From Micromonospora sp. BL4 (GTDB lineage Bacteria > Actinomycetota > Actinomycetes > Mycobacteriales > Micromonosporaceae): 64,000 bases of DNA. Below are positions 1 through 8,375 of this stretch, piece by piece. Under the pieces are notes generated by a model that ran no database searches, was not told the DNA's origin, and saw only the letters and a list, made by a program, of their open reading frames with translations. The stretch's first letter is position 1, and the number at the start of each line of letters is the position of its first letter. The translations under genes were made by a program, and so were the position numbers. The DNA lies in contig NZ_RCVJ01000147.1 of assembly GCF_003667505.1 (NCBI RefSeq), positions 56,053 through 120,052 of the forward strand. Direction: 5' to 3'.

Positions 1-849
1 CAGCTGGCCGCTCGGCACGGGCTCCGGGTCGCCGGTGAGCGACCCACCCTCGTCGAGTACAGCCGCCGACTCTGGGCCTACCGGCACTTCATCGCCGCGT
101 ACGCCAACGCCAAGCTGGTCGCCTCGTACAGCAACGCCAAGCTGGGCCAGCTCTGGCAGGTGCTCACCCCGCTGACCAACGCGGCGGTCTACTACCTGAT
201 CTTCGGGGTGGTGCTGGCGCAGAACGAGAACATCCCGAACTTCATCGGCTACCTGACCACCGGCCTGTTCATCTTCAACTTCACCCAGAGCGCGGTGCTG
301 GCCGGCACCCAGTCGATCAGCGGCAACCTGGGGCTGATCCGGGCGCTGCACTTCCCCCGGGCCAGCCTGCCGCTGTCCACCACGGTGACCCAGTTCCAGC
401 AGCTGCTGGCCTCGATGGTGGTGCTGCTCGGCATCGTGCTGGTCACCGGGGAACCGATCACCCTGAAGTGGCTGATGCTGGTGCCGGCCCTGCTGCTGCA
501 GGCGGTGTTCAACGCCGGCGTGGTGCTGCTGGTGGCCCGGATGGGCGCCAAGGCCAGCGACCTCAAGCAGGTCATGCCGTTCATCCTGCGCACCTGGATG
601 TACGGCTCCGGCGTGCTCTACAGCGTCACCCTCTTCGATCGGCTGCCGGGCTGGGCGACGACGCTGGTCCAGTTCAACCCGCTGCTGGTCTACATCGAGC
701 TGGCCCGCTACGCGCTGCTCGATCAGCCGCCACTGCTCAACGAGTCGCTGACCCAGCTCTGGCTGGTCGGGGCCGGTTGGGCGCTGGTCGGCGGGATCGG
801 CGGCTACATCTACTTCTGGCGCGGCGAACAGGAGTACGGCCGTGGTTGA
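1..849 (+). CDS. ABC-2 type polysaccharide/teichoic acid export permease, 5' end missing
   Basis: Membrane half of an ABC exporter for an undecaprenyl-linked wall polymer (TagG/Wzm type). The frame is open from the first base of the window, so the start lies upstream; 282 residues are visible. The visible N-terminus (LWAYRHFIAAYANAKL, then SNAKLGQLWQVLTPL) is the usual amphipathic entry region of this family. About six hydrophobic segments follow, ending in the typical YFWRGEQEYGRG tail. The stop overlaps the GTG start of the ATPase gene by 8 bp, so the pair is translationally coupled. The family is clear; the substrate is inferred from the polyol-phosphate genes next door. Confidence 0.9.
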   Translation, partial: QLAARHGLRVAGERPTLVEYSRRLWAYRHFIAAYANAKLVASYSNAKLGQLWQVLTPLTNAAVYYLIFGVVLAQNENIPNFIGYLTTGLFIFNFTQSAVLAGTQSISGNLGLIRALHFPRASLPLSTTVTQFQQLLASMVVLLGIVLVTGEPITLKWLMLVPALLLQAVFNAGVVLLVARMGAKASDLKQVMPFILRTWMYGSGVLYSVTLFDRLPGWATTLVQFNPLLVYIELARYALLDQPPLLNESLTQLWLVGAGWALVGGIGGYIYFWRGEQEYGRG

Positions 850-1663
850 TCACATGCAGGCCACCGACGAGGCGACCGTCTCCCTGCCCGTGCTGACGCA
901 GGAACGGATCCCCACCGTGGTGGTGGACGACGCGCACATCATCTACCGGGTGCACAAGGGCGCCACCGGTGGCACCACGCCGGTGGCCGCGCTGCGCCGA
1001 CTGGTCAAGCGCACGTCCGCGCCGAACGTTCGGGAGGTGCACGCGGTGAAGGGGGTCTCGTTCACCGCGTACCGGGGCGAGGCGATCGGGCTGATCGGCA
1101 GCAACGGCTCCGGCAAGTCCACCCTGCTGCGGGCCATCGCCGGCCTGCTGCCGGTCAACCGGGGCGCGATCCACACGCAGGGGCAGCCCTCGCTGCTCGG
1201 CGTGAACGCCGCCCTGCTCAACGACCTGTCGGGTGAGCGCAACGTCACCCTCGGTTGTCTGGCCATGGGCATGCACCCCGACGAGGTGGCCCAGCAGGCC
1301 GCCGGGATCATCGACTTCTCCGGGATCAACGAGCGGGGCGACTTCGCCAGCCTGCCGATGCGCACCTACTCCTCCGGCATGGCGGCCCGGCTGCGGTTCT
1401 CCATCGCCGCCGCCAAGAAGCACGACGTGCTGCTCATCGACGAGGCGCTCGCCACCGGCGACAAGGGTTTCCGCAAGCGCAGCGAGCAGCGGGTGCGGGA
1501 ACTGCGGGAGGGCGCCGGCACGGTGTTCCTGGTCAGCCACCAGCTCTCCTCGGTGCGGGACACCTGCGAGCGGACGATCTGGCTGGAATCCGGCGTTCTG
1601 CGGATGGACGGGCCTACCGACGACGTCATCCGGGCATACGAGGCCTACGCGAACAGCAAGTAG
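842..1663 (+). CDS. ABC transporter ATP-binding protein, polysaccharide/teichoic acid export (TagH/Wzt-like)
   Basis: Cytoplasmic ATPase partner of the preceding permease, 273 residues from a GTG start. The Walker A motif is GSNGSGKST (about residue 85), the signature YSSGMAARLRFS lies near residue 180, and Walker B is VLLIDEALATGD followed by a conserved H-loop (LVSHQ). The protein stops soon after the ABC domain. It therefore lacks the C-terminal carbohydrate-binding domain found in some Wzt proteins and looks like TagH-type exporters that do not read a chain-end cap. It is co-transcribed with the permease. Confidence 0.92.
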   Translation: MVDHMQATDEATVSLPVLTQERIPTVVVDDAHIIYRVHKGATGGTTPVAALRRLVKRTSAPNVREVHAVKGVSFTAYRGEAIGLIGSNGSGKSTLLRAIAGLLPVNRGAIHTQGQPSLLGVNAALLNDLSGERNVTLGCLAMGMHPDEVAQQAAGIIDFSGINERGDFASLPMRTYSSGMAARLRFSIAAAKKHDVLLIDEALATGDKGFRKRSEQRVRELREGAGTVFLVSHQLSSVRDTCERTIWLESGVLRMDGPTDDVIRAYEAYANSK

Positions 1664-1703
1664 GGTTCTGGGCGAACAGACGGCTTCGACAGGGCAGCGC
1701 CGA

Positions 1704-1730
1704 ACCGCGTCGCCGTTGGGGCGGCGCGGT
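1704..1730 (+). terminator. GC-rich hairpin after the exporter genes
   Basis: An 11-bp stem with one mismatch and a five-base loop (arms at 1704-1714 and 1720-1730) lies 40 bp after the ATPase stop, in the 144-bp gap before the next gene. There is no T-tract. It may be a weak terminator or processing hairpin rather than a full operon boundary. Confidence 0.3.
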
Positions 1731-1807
1731 CCGAGCGTTAGGGTTCATTCCGTCGCCGCTCGGGCGGAACCTTCCGTTAACGCATACCTGAGAGTGAGGA
1801 TCCGGCA

Positions 1808-3325
1808 ATGACGCAGGACCAGACCACTGGCCCGGACGCCACACCGGAGACCTTGGCGCCGTGGCGGCCCTCACGGACGGTGGCCGTGGTGCTGGCCGGC
1901 GGCACCGGGACCCGTCTGGGCCTCGGCATCCCGAAGCAGCTGCTGAAGATCGCCGGTAAGCCGATCATCGAGCACACCCTGGCGGTCTTCGAGGCCGCCC
2001 CGGAGATCGACGAGATCATCGTGCTGATGGCCACCGGGCACGTCGAGGACGCCCGGCAGATCGTCGAGAAGGCCGGCCTGCGCAAGGTCACCAAGGTGAT
2101 CGAGGGCGGCGACACCCGTAACGCGACCACCCGGATCGCATTGGACGCGGTCGGGCCGGCGGACTGCAACATCCTCTTCCACGACGCGGTGCGTCCACTG
2201 CTCAGTGGCCGGATCGTGCGCGAGTGCGTCAACGCTCTCTGGACCTACGACGCCGTGGACGTGGCCATCCCGTCCGCCGACACGATCATCCAGGTGGACG
2301 AAAACGACTGCATCACCGACATCCCGGTGCGCTCGCGGCTGCGCCGCGGGCAGACCCCGCAGGCGTTCCGCTCCCCCACCATCCGCGAGGCGTACCGGAT
2401 CGCCGAGGGCGACCCGAACTTCGCCGCCACCGACGACTGCGGTGTGGTGCTGCGCTACCTGCCGGGCACCCCGATCAAGGTGATCGACGGCTCGGACGAG
2501 AACATCAAGGTCACCCACCCGGTCGACGTGCACCTGGCGGACAAGCTCTTCCAGCTCGCCGCCGCGCAGGCGCCCCGGCTCACCGACCACCGGAGCTACA
2601 CGGAGGAGCTGACCGGCCGCACCGTCGTGGTGTTCGGCGGCAGCTACGGCATCGGCCACGAGCTGACCGAGCTGGCCCGACGCTACGGCGCGCAGGTCTT
2701 CCCGTTCAGCCGCTCCACCACCGGCACCCACGTGGAGCGCGCCGAGGACGTCGAGGTCGCGCTGAAGACCGCCTTCGAGGCCACCGGCCGGATCGACCAC
2801 GTGGTGGTCACCGCCGGCATCCTGGAGAAGGGCGCCCTCGCCGAGATGGACGAGGAGACGATGGACCGGCTGCTCCAGGTCAACTTCGTCGGCCCGGTGA
2901 CGATCGCCCGGCAGTCCCTGCCGTACCTCCAGCAGACCAAGGGCCAGCTGCTGCTCTACACCTCCAGCTCGTACACCCGGGGGCGGGCCCGCTACGCGCT
3001 CTACTCCGCCACCAAGGCCGCCCTGGTCAACCTCACCCAGGCGCTGGCCGACGAGTGGGCCGATGTCGGCGTACGGGTCAACTGCATCAACCCGGAGCGG
3101 ACCGCCACCCCGATGCGGACGCGGGCCTTCGGCGAGGAGCCGGAGCACACCCTGCTCGCCGCGGAGGCCGTCGCCCAGTCCTCGCTGGACGTGCTGATCT
3201 CCGATCTGACCGGCCAGGTGATCGACGTACGCCGAGCGCCCGGTGACGGGCCCTCCGCGACCGTGCCGGCCCAGGCCGGACCGGGCCGGGTCGGTTCGCC
3301 GGCCGGTGCGGCATCCACGAGCTGA
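1808..3325 (+). CDS. Bifunctional cytidylyltransferase / short-chain reductase, CDP-ribitol synthase type
   Basis: Two-domain enzyme of 505 residues. Residues about 20-245 are an IspD/TarI-like nucleotidyltransferase (VVLAGGTGTRLG, PKQLL, FHDAVRP, and RRGQTPQAF near the middle). Residues about 268-485 are a short-chain dehydrogenase (VVVFGGSYGIG cofactor loop, TSSSYTRG, catalytic YSATK). The same order occurs in Haemophilus Bcs1/Acs1, which reduces ribulose 5-phosphate and then makes CDP-ribitol; by that analogy this protein should supply CDP-ribitol to the TagF-like polymerase downstream. The domain calls are firm; the ribitol specificity is inferred from architecture and neighbours. Confidence 0.85.
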   Translation: MTQDQTTGPDATPETLAPWRPSRTVAVVLAGGTGTRLGLGIPKQLLKIAGKPIIEHTLAVFEAAPEIDEIIVLMATGHVEDARQIVEKAGLRKVTKVIEGGDTRNATTRIALDAVGPADCNILFHDAVRPLLSGRIVRECVNALWTYDAVDVAIPSADTIIQVDENDCITDIPVRSRLRRGQTPQAFRSPTIREAYRIAEGDPNFAATDDCGVVLRYLPGTPIKVIDGSDENIKVTHPVDVHLADKLFQLAAAQAPRLTDHRSYTEELTGRTVVVFGGSYGIGHELTELARRYGAQVFPFSRSTTGTHVERAEDVEVALKTAFEATGRIDHVVVTAGILEKGALAEMDEETMDRLLQVNFVGPVTIARQSLPYLQQTKGQLLLYTSSSYTRGRARYALYSATKAALVNLTQALADEWADVGVRVNCINPERTATPMRTRAFGEEPEHTLLAAEAVAQSSLDVLISDLTGQVIDVRRAPGDGPSATVPAQAGPGRVGSPAGAASTS

Positions 3326-3367
3326 CGCTGACGACGGCGGAACCCCGACGGCGGCGAACGGAGCGAC

Positions 3368-5038
3368 ATGCGTGGTGATCTGGTCCGAAAGCTGGCCGCC
3401 CGGTGCCTGAGTACCGGCCTGGCCGTGCTGGCCTTCGTCACGGTGGCGCTGACCGGGGCCACCGGATGGGGACTGGCGCTGGCCGTCGCCGCGCTGGCCG
3501 CGGCGGCCGCCGAGCAGCGGATCCGGCCCGGCGCTGACCTCGTCGCCGAGACGGCGCTGATCGCCGCCGCCGTCCTGGTCGGATACTCCCGGCGGCTGGA
3601 CGACGGGCTCGACCCGGCGCTGGTGGCCACCGCGCTGGTGCTGCTGGGGCTGGTGCTGCTGGTGGGGCCGCTGCGGACCGCCGGCAACCTGGAGGTTCGG
3701 GTGGCCAACCTGCCGGTGCGGGGCTGGACACCGCTGATCGCCGACCAGCTCGGCACCGCCCTGCTGGGGCTGCTCGCCGTGGTGACCCTCGCCTCCGCGT
3801 TGACCCTGCCCGCCGCCGTGGCGCTGGTCGCCAGCCTGCTGGTCGGCGTCGGCGCGGGGGCGGTCGCCCTGGACCTGGCCCGGCGCCGGTTCCGGCCGGC
3901 CGCCGGTGGCGGGGCCGTCGCCCGCGCGCTGCGCCGGCACCGGCCGGAGTTCCTGCTCTACTTCTCCGCGCCGCCCGGCTCGGAGTACCAGGTCACCATG
4001 TGGCTGCCGTACCTGGAGCGGATCGGGCGGCCGTTCATGGTCGTGCTGCGCGAGCCCGAGTTCCTGGCGCCGATCGCCGCGGCCACCGACGCGCCGGTGG
4101 TCTACTGCCCCACCCTGCGGGCGATCGACGAGGCACTGGTGCCGAGCCTGCGAGCGGCGTTCTACGTCAACCACGGGGCGAAGAACAGCCACTGCATCCG
4201 GTTCACGCAGCTCACCCACGTGCAGCTGCACCACGGCGACAGCGACAAGGCGCCGAGCGCCAACCCGGTGTCGGGGATCTTCGACCGGATCTTCGTGGCC
4301 GGCCCCGCGGCGATCGACCGGTACGCCCGCGCCGGGGTGCAGATCCCGCCGGAGAAGTTCGTGGTGGTGGGCCGCCCGCAGGTCGAGTCGATCGAGGTAC
4401 GCCCCGAGCCGGTGCGCGGCCTGTCGCACCCGACGGTGCTCTACACCCCGACCTGGACCGGGCACCACGCCGACGCCGACTACTGCTCGCTGCCCGTGGC
4501 CGAGGGCCTGCTGCGCCGGCTGCTGGAGCGCGGCGCGACGGTGATCCTGCGCGCACACCCGTACACGGCGCAGAACCCGGCCTCGGCCCGCCAGCTCGGC
4601 CGGCTGACCGAGTTGCTGGTCGCGGACCGGGCCCGGACCGGGCGGCAGCACGTGGTCGGCGCCGCGGCCCGCGAGCTGAGCCTGACCGAGTGCGTCAACC
4701 GGTCGGACGCGCTGATCTCCGACGTGTCCGGGGTCATTTCGGACTACCTCTACTCCGGCAAGCCGTACGCGGTCACCGACATGGGCGACGAGGGCGAGCG
4801 GTTCGTGGAGAACTTCCCACTGGCTGGATCGGGCTACGTGCTGCGCCGGGACATGGCCAACACCGACGAGGTGCTGACCGCCCTGCTCGACACCGATCCG
4901 CTGGCCGAGGCCCGGTGGGCCACTCGCCGTCGCTACCTGGGTGACTTCCCGGTCGAGTCGTACGCCGAGGCCTTTCTCAGCGCGGCCCGCCGGGAGTTGG
5001 CCCCGGCGAAGACCCTCGCCGCGTCGGCGCAGGTGTGA
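3368..5038 (+). CDS. CDP-glycerol/ribitol polyol-phosphotransferase, TagB/TagF family, membrane-anchored
   Basis: Of 556 residues, the first 175 or so contain several hydrophobic helices. The rest is a glycerophosphotransferase domain of the TagB/TagF/TarL family, with RAHPYTAQN and SDALISDVSGVISDYLYSGKP near the C-terminus as the family's conserved His and Ser/Asp-rich donor-binding segments. It should transfer polyol-phosphate units from a CDP-polyol to a growing wall polymer at the inner membrane face. The start is supported by GGAGCGAC before ATG. It follows the CDP-ribitol-type synthase by 42 bp, so the two probably work in series. The multi-helix N-terminus is longer than in classic TagF. 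Confidence 0.87.
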   Translation: MRGDLVRKLAARCLSTGLAVLAFVTVALTGATGWGLALAVAALAAAAAEQRIRPGADLVAETALIAAAVLVGYSRRLDDGLDPALVATALVLLGLVLLVGPLRTAGNLEVRVANLPVRGWTPLIADQLGTALLGLLAVVTLASALTLPAAVALVASLLVGVGAGAVALDLARRRFRPAAGGGAVARALRRHRPEFLLYFSAPPGSEYQVTMWLPYLERIGRPFMVVLREPEFLAPIAAATDAPVVYCPTLRAIDEALVPSLRAAFYVNHGAKNSHCIRFTQLTHVQLHHGDSDKAPSANPVSGIFDRIFVAGPAAIDRYARAGVQIPPEKFVVVGRPQVESIEVRPEPVRGLSHPTVLYTPTWTGHHADADYCSLPVAEGLLRRLLERGATVILRAHPYTAQNPASARQLGRLTELLVADRARTGRQHVVGAAARELSLTECVNRSDALISDVSGVISDYLYSGKPYAVTDMGDEGERFVENFPLAGSGYVLRRDMANTDEVLTALLDTDPLAEARWATRRRYLGDFPVESYAEAFLSAARRELAPAKTLAASAQV

Positions 5039-5050
5039 CGGCGGACGCCC

Positions 5051-5881
5051 TCAGCGGTACGCGTCCAGCAGCGCCAGCACCGCCCCCGGATTCTCCACGT
5101 GCGCGTTGTGCCCGAGCCCGGGGAGCGTGACGACCGGTACGCCGAACTCCTTGAGCTGCGCGTCGGTGACCATCGGGTCCTGCTCGCCGCGGGCCAGCAC
5201 CACCGGCACGTCGGTCGCCGCCAGCAGCGCGGCGAGGTCGGGAGCGCCGACGGCGAACGCGGCCGGGTCCATGGCGAGGCGCCACCGGCCGTCGACCTGG
5301 CGCAGCCCGGCGTCCACCAGCGGGTGGTCCGGCGGGACCAGGCCGGCGAGCCCGGAGACGCGCAGGTAGCGACGGGCCGCCTCGGTGCGGCTGGCGGACC
5401 AGCTGACCGGGCGGGCGGCGAGTTCGGCGGCGCGGGTCAGCTCGTCGGGTGACCACACCGCCTTGATGCCCAGCCCGACCACCGCGTCCACCGGCATGCC
5501 GGCGGCCCGGGCGGCCAGCGCCAGGCCGACCACCCCGCCCAGCGAGTGCCCGAGCACGACGATCCGGTCGTCGGGGGCCAGGCCGTGGGCGATCCGCTCG
5601 GCGAGCCCCGCGAAGGAGTACGACGGCAGCGGGGCCGACCAGCCGTGACCGGCGAGGTCCGGTGCCAGCCACCGCCCCGGCCAGTGCTGCTCCAGCAGCG
5701 GCGCCCAGGGCAGCCAGACGTCGCCGGTCGCCCCCATTCCGTGCAGCAGCAGCAGGACCGGCCCGCGGCCGGCGTGACCACCCGATTCATCCACCACGGC
5801 CGCAGTCTCCCACGGTTCGGGGACGGGTACGAGAGCCCGCGTCGGCGGCACCTGGGGATACACCGACCAATGGAGATCCAC
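5051..5881 (-). CDS. Alpha/beta hydrolase
   Basis: Alpha/beta-hydrolase fold protein, about 276 residues from a GTG at 5881; GTG codons nearer the core are possible alternative starts. The oxyanion loop LLLLHGMG, nucleophile elbow GHSLGG, an acid in ARGEQDP and the histidine in LGHNAHVENP make a complete catalytic triad. The substrate cannot be read from sequence. It is convergent with the TagF-like gene (12-bp gap) and lies 79 bp downstream of the peptidase gene in the same direction, so it may be read through from it. Confidence 0.85.
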   Translation of the reverse strand: MDLHWSVYPQVPPTRALVPVPEPWETAAVVDESGGHAGRGPVLLLLHGMGATGDVWLPWAPLLEQHWPGRWLAPDLAGHGWSAPLPSYSFAGLAERIAHGLAPDDRIVVLGHSLGGVVGLALAARAAGMPVDAVVGLGIKAVWSPDELTRAAELAARPVSWSASRTEAARRYLRVSGLAGLVPPDHPLVDAGLRQVDGRWRLAMDPAAFAVGAPDLAALLAATDVPVVLARGEQDPMVTDAQLKEFGVPVVTLPGLGHNAHVENPGAVLALLDAYR

Positions 5882-5960
5882 TGTAGAGTCCGCCGGCTGG
5901 AGAAACGCCGCGGGCGCCGGCCCCTTGTGGGGGACGGCGCCCGCAGCGGCTGCGCCCGGG

Positions 5961-6797
5961 TCAGGCGGAGTAGCCCCGAGTGGCGATCCAGTTCGCCAGG
6001 TCGATCGTGGTGATCCAGTACGCCGGGTCGGCGGCGTTCGCCGAGTCGGCGATCCGCACGATCCGGCCGTTGTCCTTGTAGCCCACGACGGCGATGTAGT
6101 GCCCGCCGCCGTAGGAGTGCCAGCCACCATCGGTGTCGGTGGCGTCGCCGGCCACGTTGGCCACCACGCCCCGGCCGGCGGTGATCGCCGTGACCACGTC
6201 GGCCTGGAGCCGGTCCATCTGGGCGGGGCTGGGCGCGCCGGCGAACATGCGGGTCCGGTACGGGGAGCCCTTCACCTCGGCGTTGAGCACCCGGGTGGTG
6301 TCCAGGGCCGAGTTGGTGCCCATCTCGGTGGTGCCCAGCTTGGCGCCGAGCTCCTCCTGGGTGCGGTCGATGCCGGTGGCGCTGAGCGCGTTGCGGGTGG
6401 CTGCCGGCCCGCAGTTGTAGTACGTGTTCTGGGCCTGGTAGTCGTAGTCGAGCACCTTGGTGGCGGGCGGCTTCGGCGGCGCCGGCTTACGGGTCAGGTC
6501 CGGGTTGCCGCTGGCCTTGGCGGCCGGCGACGCGGCGCTGGCCGTCGGGGCGGCGCTGCTCGGCGCGGTGCTGGCCGAGGGGGTCGCGACGCGCGCCTCG
6601 CCGCGGGACGCGACGGTGTCGCTGCGCATCTCGGCGACCGTGGTCGCGGTGTGCTGGCTGGCCGGGGCGTCGTCAGTGCCGGCGATCAGGGCGCCGGTGG
6701 TGGTCGCGAGCGCGAGAGCCGCGGCGGAGGCGGCGACGATCTGGTACGGACGCTCGGTGGTGAGACGACGGAGCTGACGCTTCAGGGTGTGCTTCAC
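5961..6797 (-). CDS. Secreted or membrane-anchored C39-like cysteine peptidase
   Basis: 278 residues from GTG at 6797, chosen because GGAGGA precedes it by 5-6 bases. A short basic N-terminus and one hydrophobic segment (about residues 18-40) are followed by an Ala/Ser/Thr/Pro-rich linker to about residue 112. A C39_2-type papain-fold domain comes last: QAQNTYYNCGPAATRNAL carries the likely nucleophile Cys129, and GGHYIAVVGY and IVRIADSA hold the His and Asp. It probably acts outside the membrane on wall or protein substrates. Its 5' leader carries a c-di-AMP riboswitch, consistent with cell-wall or turgor control. Confidence 0.86.
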   Translation of the reverse strand: MKHTLKRQLRRLTTERPYQIVAASAAALALATTTGALIAGTDDAPASQHTATTVAEMRSDTVASRGEARVATPSASTAPSSAAPTASAASPAAKASGNPDLTRKPAPPKPPATKVLDYDYQAQNTYYNCGPAATRNALSATGIDRTQEELGAKLGTTEMGTNSALDTTRVLNAEVKGSPYRTRMFAGAPSPAQMDRLQADVVTAITAGRGVVANVAGDATDTDGGWHSYGGGHYIAVVGYKDNGRIVRIADSANAADPAYWITTIDLANWIATRGYSA

Positions 6798-6865
6798 GGG
6801 GTCCTCCACGGATCGGGGGGTGAGCGGCACACCGGGCCGGACCGATTTCCGGGCAGGCGCCAGCG

Positions 6866-6923
6866 CGCGGACCGTGGTCCGCGGGTGGTGAACCGCTCAG
6901 GGGACTGCCCGGCGTGGCCGGGC
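6866..6923 (-). other. Two perfect hairpins in the peptidase 5' UTR
   Basis: Two perfect inverted repeats lie in the untranslated leader between the riboswitch and the peptidase start: arms of 7 bp around a 3-base loop at 6907-6923, and arms of 8 bp around 2 bases at 6866-6883. They are plausible parts of the riboswitch expression platform. No T-run follows, so a classical intrinsic terminator is not evident. Confidence 0.35.
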
Positions 6924-7045
6924 GGAAGAGGCGGTGACCCTGGGGGTCAGCTCACCGGACGGATGAGCGGGGGCACCGCGGCGCCGTGGAGGCGGGGGAA
7001 CAACCGAGGGGTGGAGAGGTGCTGCACGAGGATGGAACTCCTTCC

Positions 7046-7180
7046 GACACCGCCTACCGGGTTAGCTGACGGATTCGGGCGGGAAGATCGCCCTACCGCG
7101 GGCCGTGGCTCGCGGATTCACCCCGGACGTACCTGGGTCCCCGGTTCGTAGATCACGATTGAGCGGGTCGGCGCGGCGTC
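7046..7180 (-). ncRNA. c-di-AMP riboswitch (ydaO-yuaA type)
   Basis: Read on the minus strand, this leader contains the conserved blocks of the ydaO/yuaA aptamer in order: GACCCGCTCAATCGTG, GGGGACCCAGG, GGGGTGAATCC, GGTAGGGCGA, then CGAATCCGTCAGCTAACC and GGTAGGCG. The ends (7173-7180 and 7046-7053) pair into an 8-bp P1 stem with one G-U pair. The family binds cyclic di-AMP and normally turns off wall-hydrolase, osmolyte and potassium genes. Here it sits about 249 nt before the C39-like peptidase start. Confidence 0.93.
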
Positions 7181-7215
7181 GCCTCTTGCGATCGGTTACC
7201 GCACCGGACGGGACG

Positions 7216-7244
7216 ACACTACTGGTCGGTTCAAGTGCTGCCAA
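7216..7244 (-). promoter_or_regulatory. Promoter for the riboswitch-peptidase transcript
   Basis: On the minus strand, TTGGCA (7244-7239) is separated by exactly 17 bases from TAGTGT (7221-7216), a good match to actinobacterial housekeeping promoters. Transcription would begin near 7209, about 30 nt before the riboswitch P1 stem. Immediately upstream of the -35 box is a perfect inverted repeat, CCAGGTT-N10-AACCTGG (7246-7269), a candidate operator. Confidence 0.6.
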
Positions 7245-7465
7245 GCCAGGTTCACCTGCGTAAACCTGGATCTGCGCGCGAATTTCTGCGCGTATTGCCA
7301 CTAACGCGACTCGATGGGACAACCGGTTATGGTGGCGCCTACGGTCGACAACCGGACAGGCCGTCGACAATGGTTCCGCATTCGCGCGAACATTGCGCCC
7401 GACCGTTCCGGCTGCCCGTTCCGGCGGCGGTGTGACCGGGCTCACGCCCCGGTCGGGGCATTTCC

Positions 7466-8230
7466 TCAGCCCACCCGCGCCGGGCGCCAGCGCGCCGCGG
7501 TCGCCGGCCGGGCCGCCACGGTCACTGCCGGCCGGACCGGCACCAGGATCGGCCGCAACCGGGCCGCCGCCGCGTACGCCTCCGCGGCGAGCGTGCGAGC
7601 CGCCTCGGCGGCCAGTTCCGCATCCCGCCAGGTGGCCCGTTCGCGCTCGGCGGCGGCCCGGTGCTCGACCAACTTGCCGTCCCGCACAGCGCGGCTCAGC
7701 AGCACCTCCTGCTCGACCGGGTGCCGCCGGGGATCCCAGCCGTTGCGGTGTGCGAAGACGTCGGTGAGCTGGCGCATCGACAGGTCGCCGCGCCAGTGCG
7801 CCGCCATCGCCGCGCGGTGCAGGTAACGCTCCCGAGCGGCGTACTCGCTCGGGGACTGCGGCGTACGCGGTGTGGGCAGCGAACCGGCGCCGGCGAACCG
7901 ACGGGCGGCCCGGTCCGCCTCCTCGTACGCGGCCCAGGCCCGCTCAGCCGCCTCCTGCGCGGCCAGCCAGTCGGCGCGACGTCGTCGGGCGGTCTGCGCC
8001 GCGCCGGCCGCGGCGACGGCCACCTCCTCGGCGTACCGGCGCAGGTCTGCCGCCTCGACGGCGGCGAGCTCCCGAGTGGTGGGCGCAGGAGACTCCTCGA
8101 CGCCCGGACGGTCCCGCTCGGGGCGGGCGACCAGCACGGTGAGCACGGTCAGGGCCAGCAGGAGCAGTGCCGACCAGATGGCGGCGGCCTGCGGAACCTC
8201 GGTCAGGAACTGGTAGAGGACGGTCTCCAT
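7466..8230 (-). CDS. Membrane-anchored coiled-coil protein of unknown function
   Basis: 254 residues from ATG at 8230, with GAGGT upstream. One transmembrane helix lies near the N-terminus (IWSALLLLALTVLTVLVA, about residues 14-31). A long Ala/Arg/Glu-rich region follows that should be helical or coiled coil and face the cytoplasm. A central stretch (YLHRAAMAAHWRGDLSMRQL) includes an aromatic-basic patch. I do not recognise a family. The gene is upstream of, and in the same direction as, the peptidase, but a promoter and riboswitch lie between them, so the two are probably separate units. Confidence 0.75.
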   Translation of the reverse strand: METVLYQFLTEVPQAAAIWSALLLLALTVLTVLVARPERDRPGVEESPAPTTRELAAVEAADLRRYAEEVAVAAAGAAQTARRRRADWLAAQEAAERAWAAYEEADRAARRFAGAGSLPTPRTPQSPSEYAARERYLHRAAMAAHWRGDLSMRQLTDVFAHRNGWDPRRHPVEQEVLLSRAVRDGKLVEHRAAAERERATWRDAELAAEAARTLAAEAYAAAARLRPILVPVRPAVTVAARPATAARWRPARVG

Positions 8231-8375
8231 GATCGGCACCTCGGAGGAAGGAACGCTGCGGTGGGGAGCCGCACAACCGCCCCGGGCGTGACCACGTGGC
8301 GGGCCACGGGCCGGCGGGCGGGGATGCGGAGTTGAGTGATCGACAGGCGTGGCGGCGGGACGTCGTCCCGGTGGC

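Noticed and set aside
1871..4651. A 926-codon open frame on the minus strand opposite the CDP-ribitol-type synthase and the TagF-like gene
   Set aside because: It is antisense to two well-supported genes and shows only compositional bias, no motifs.
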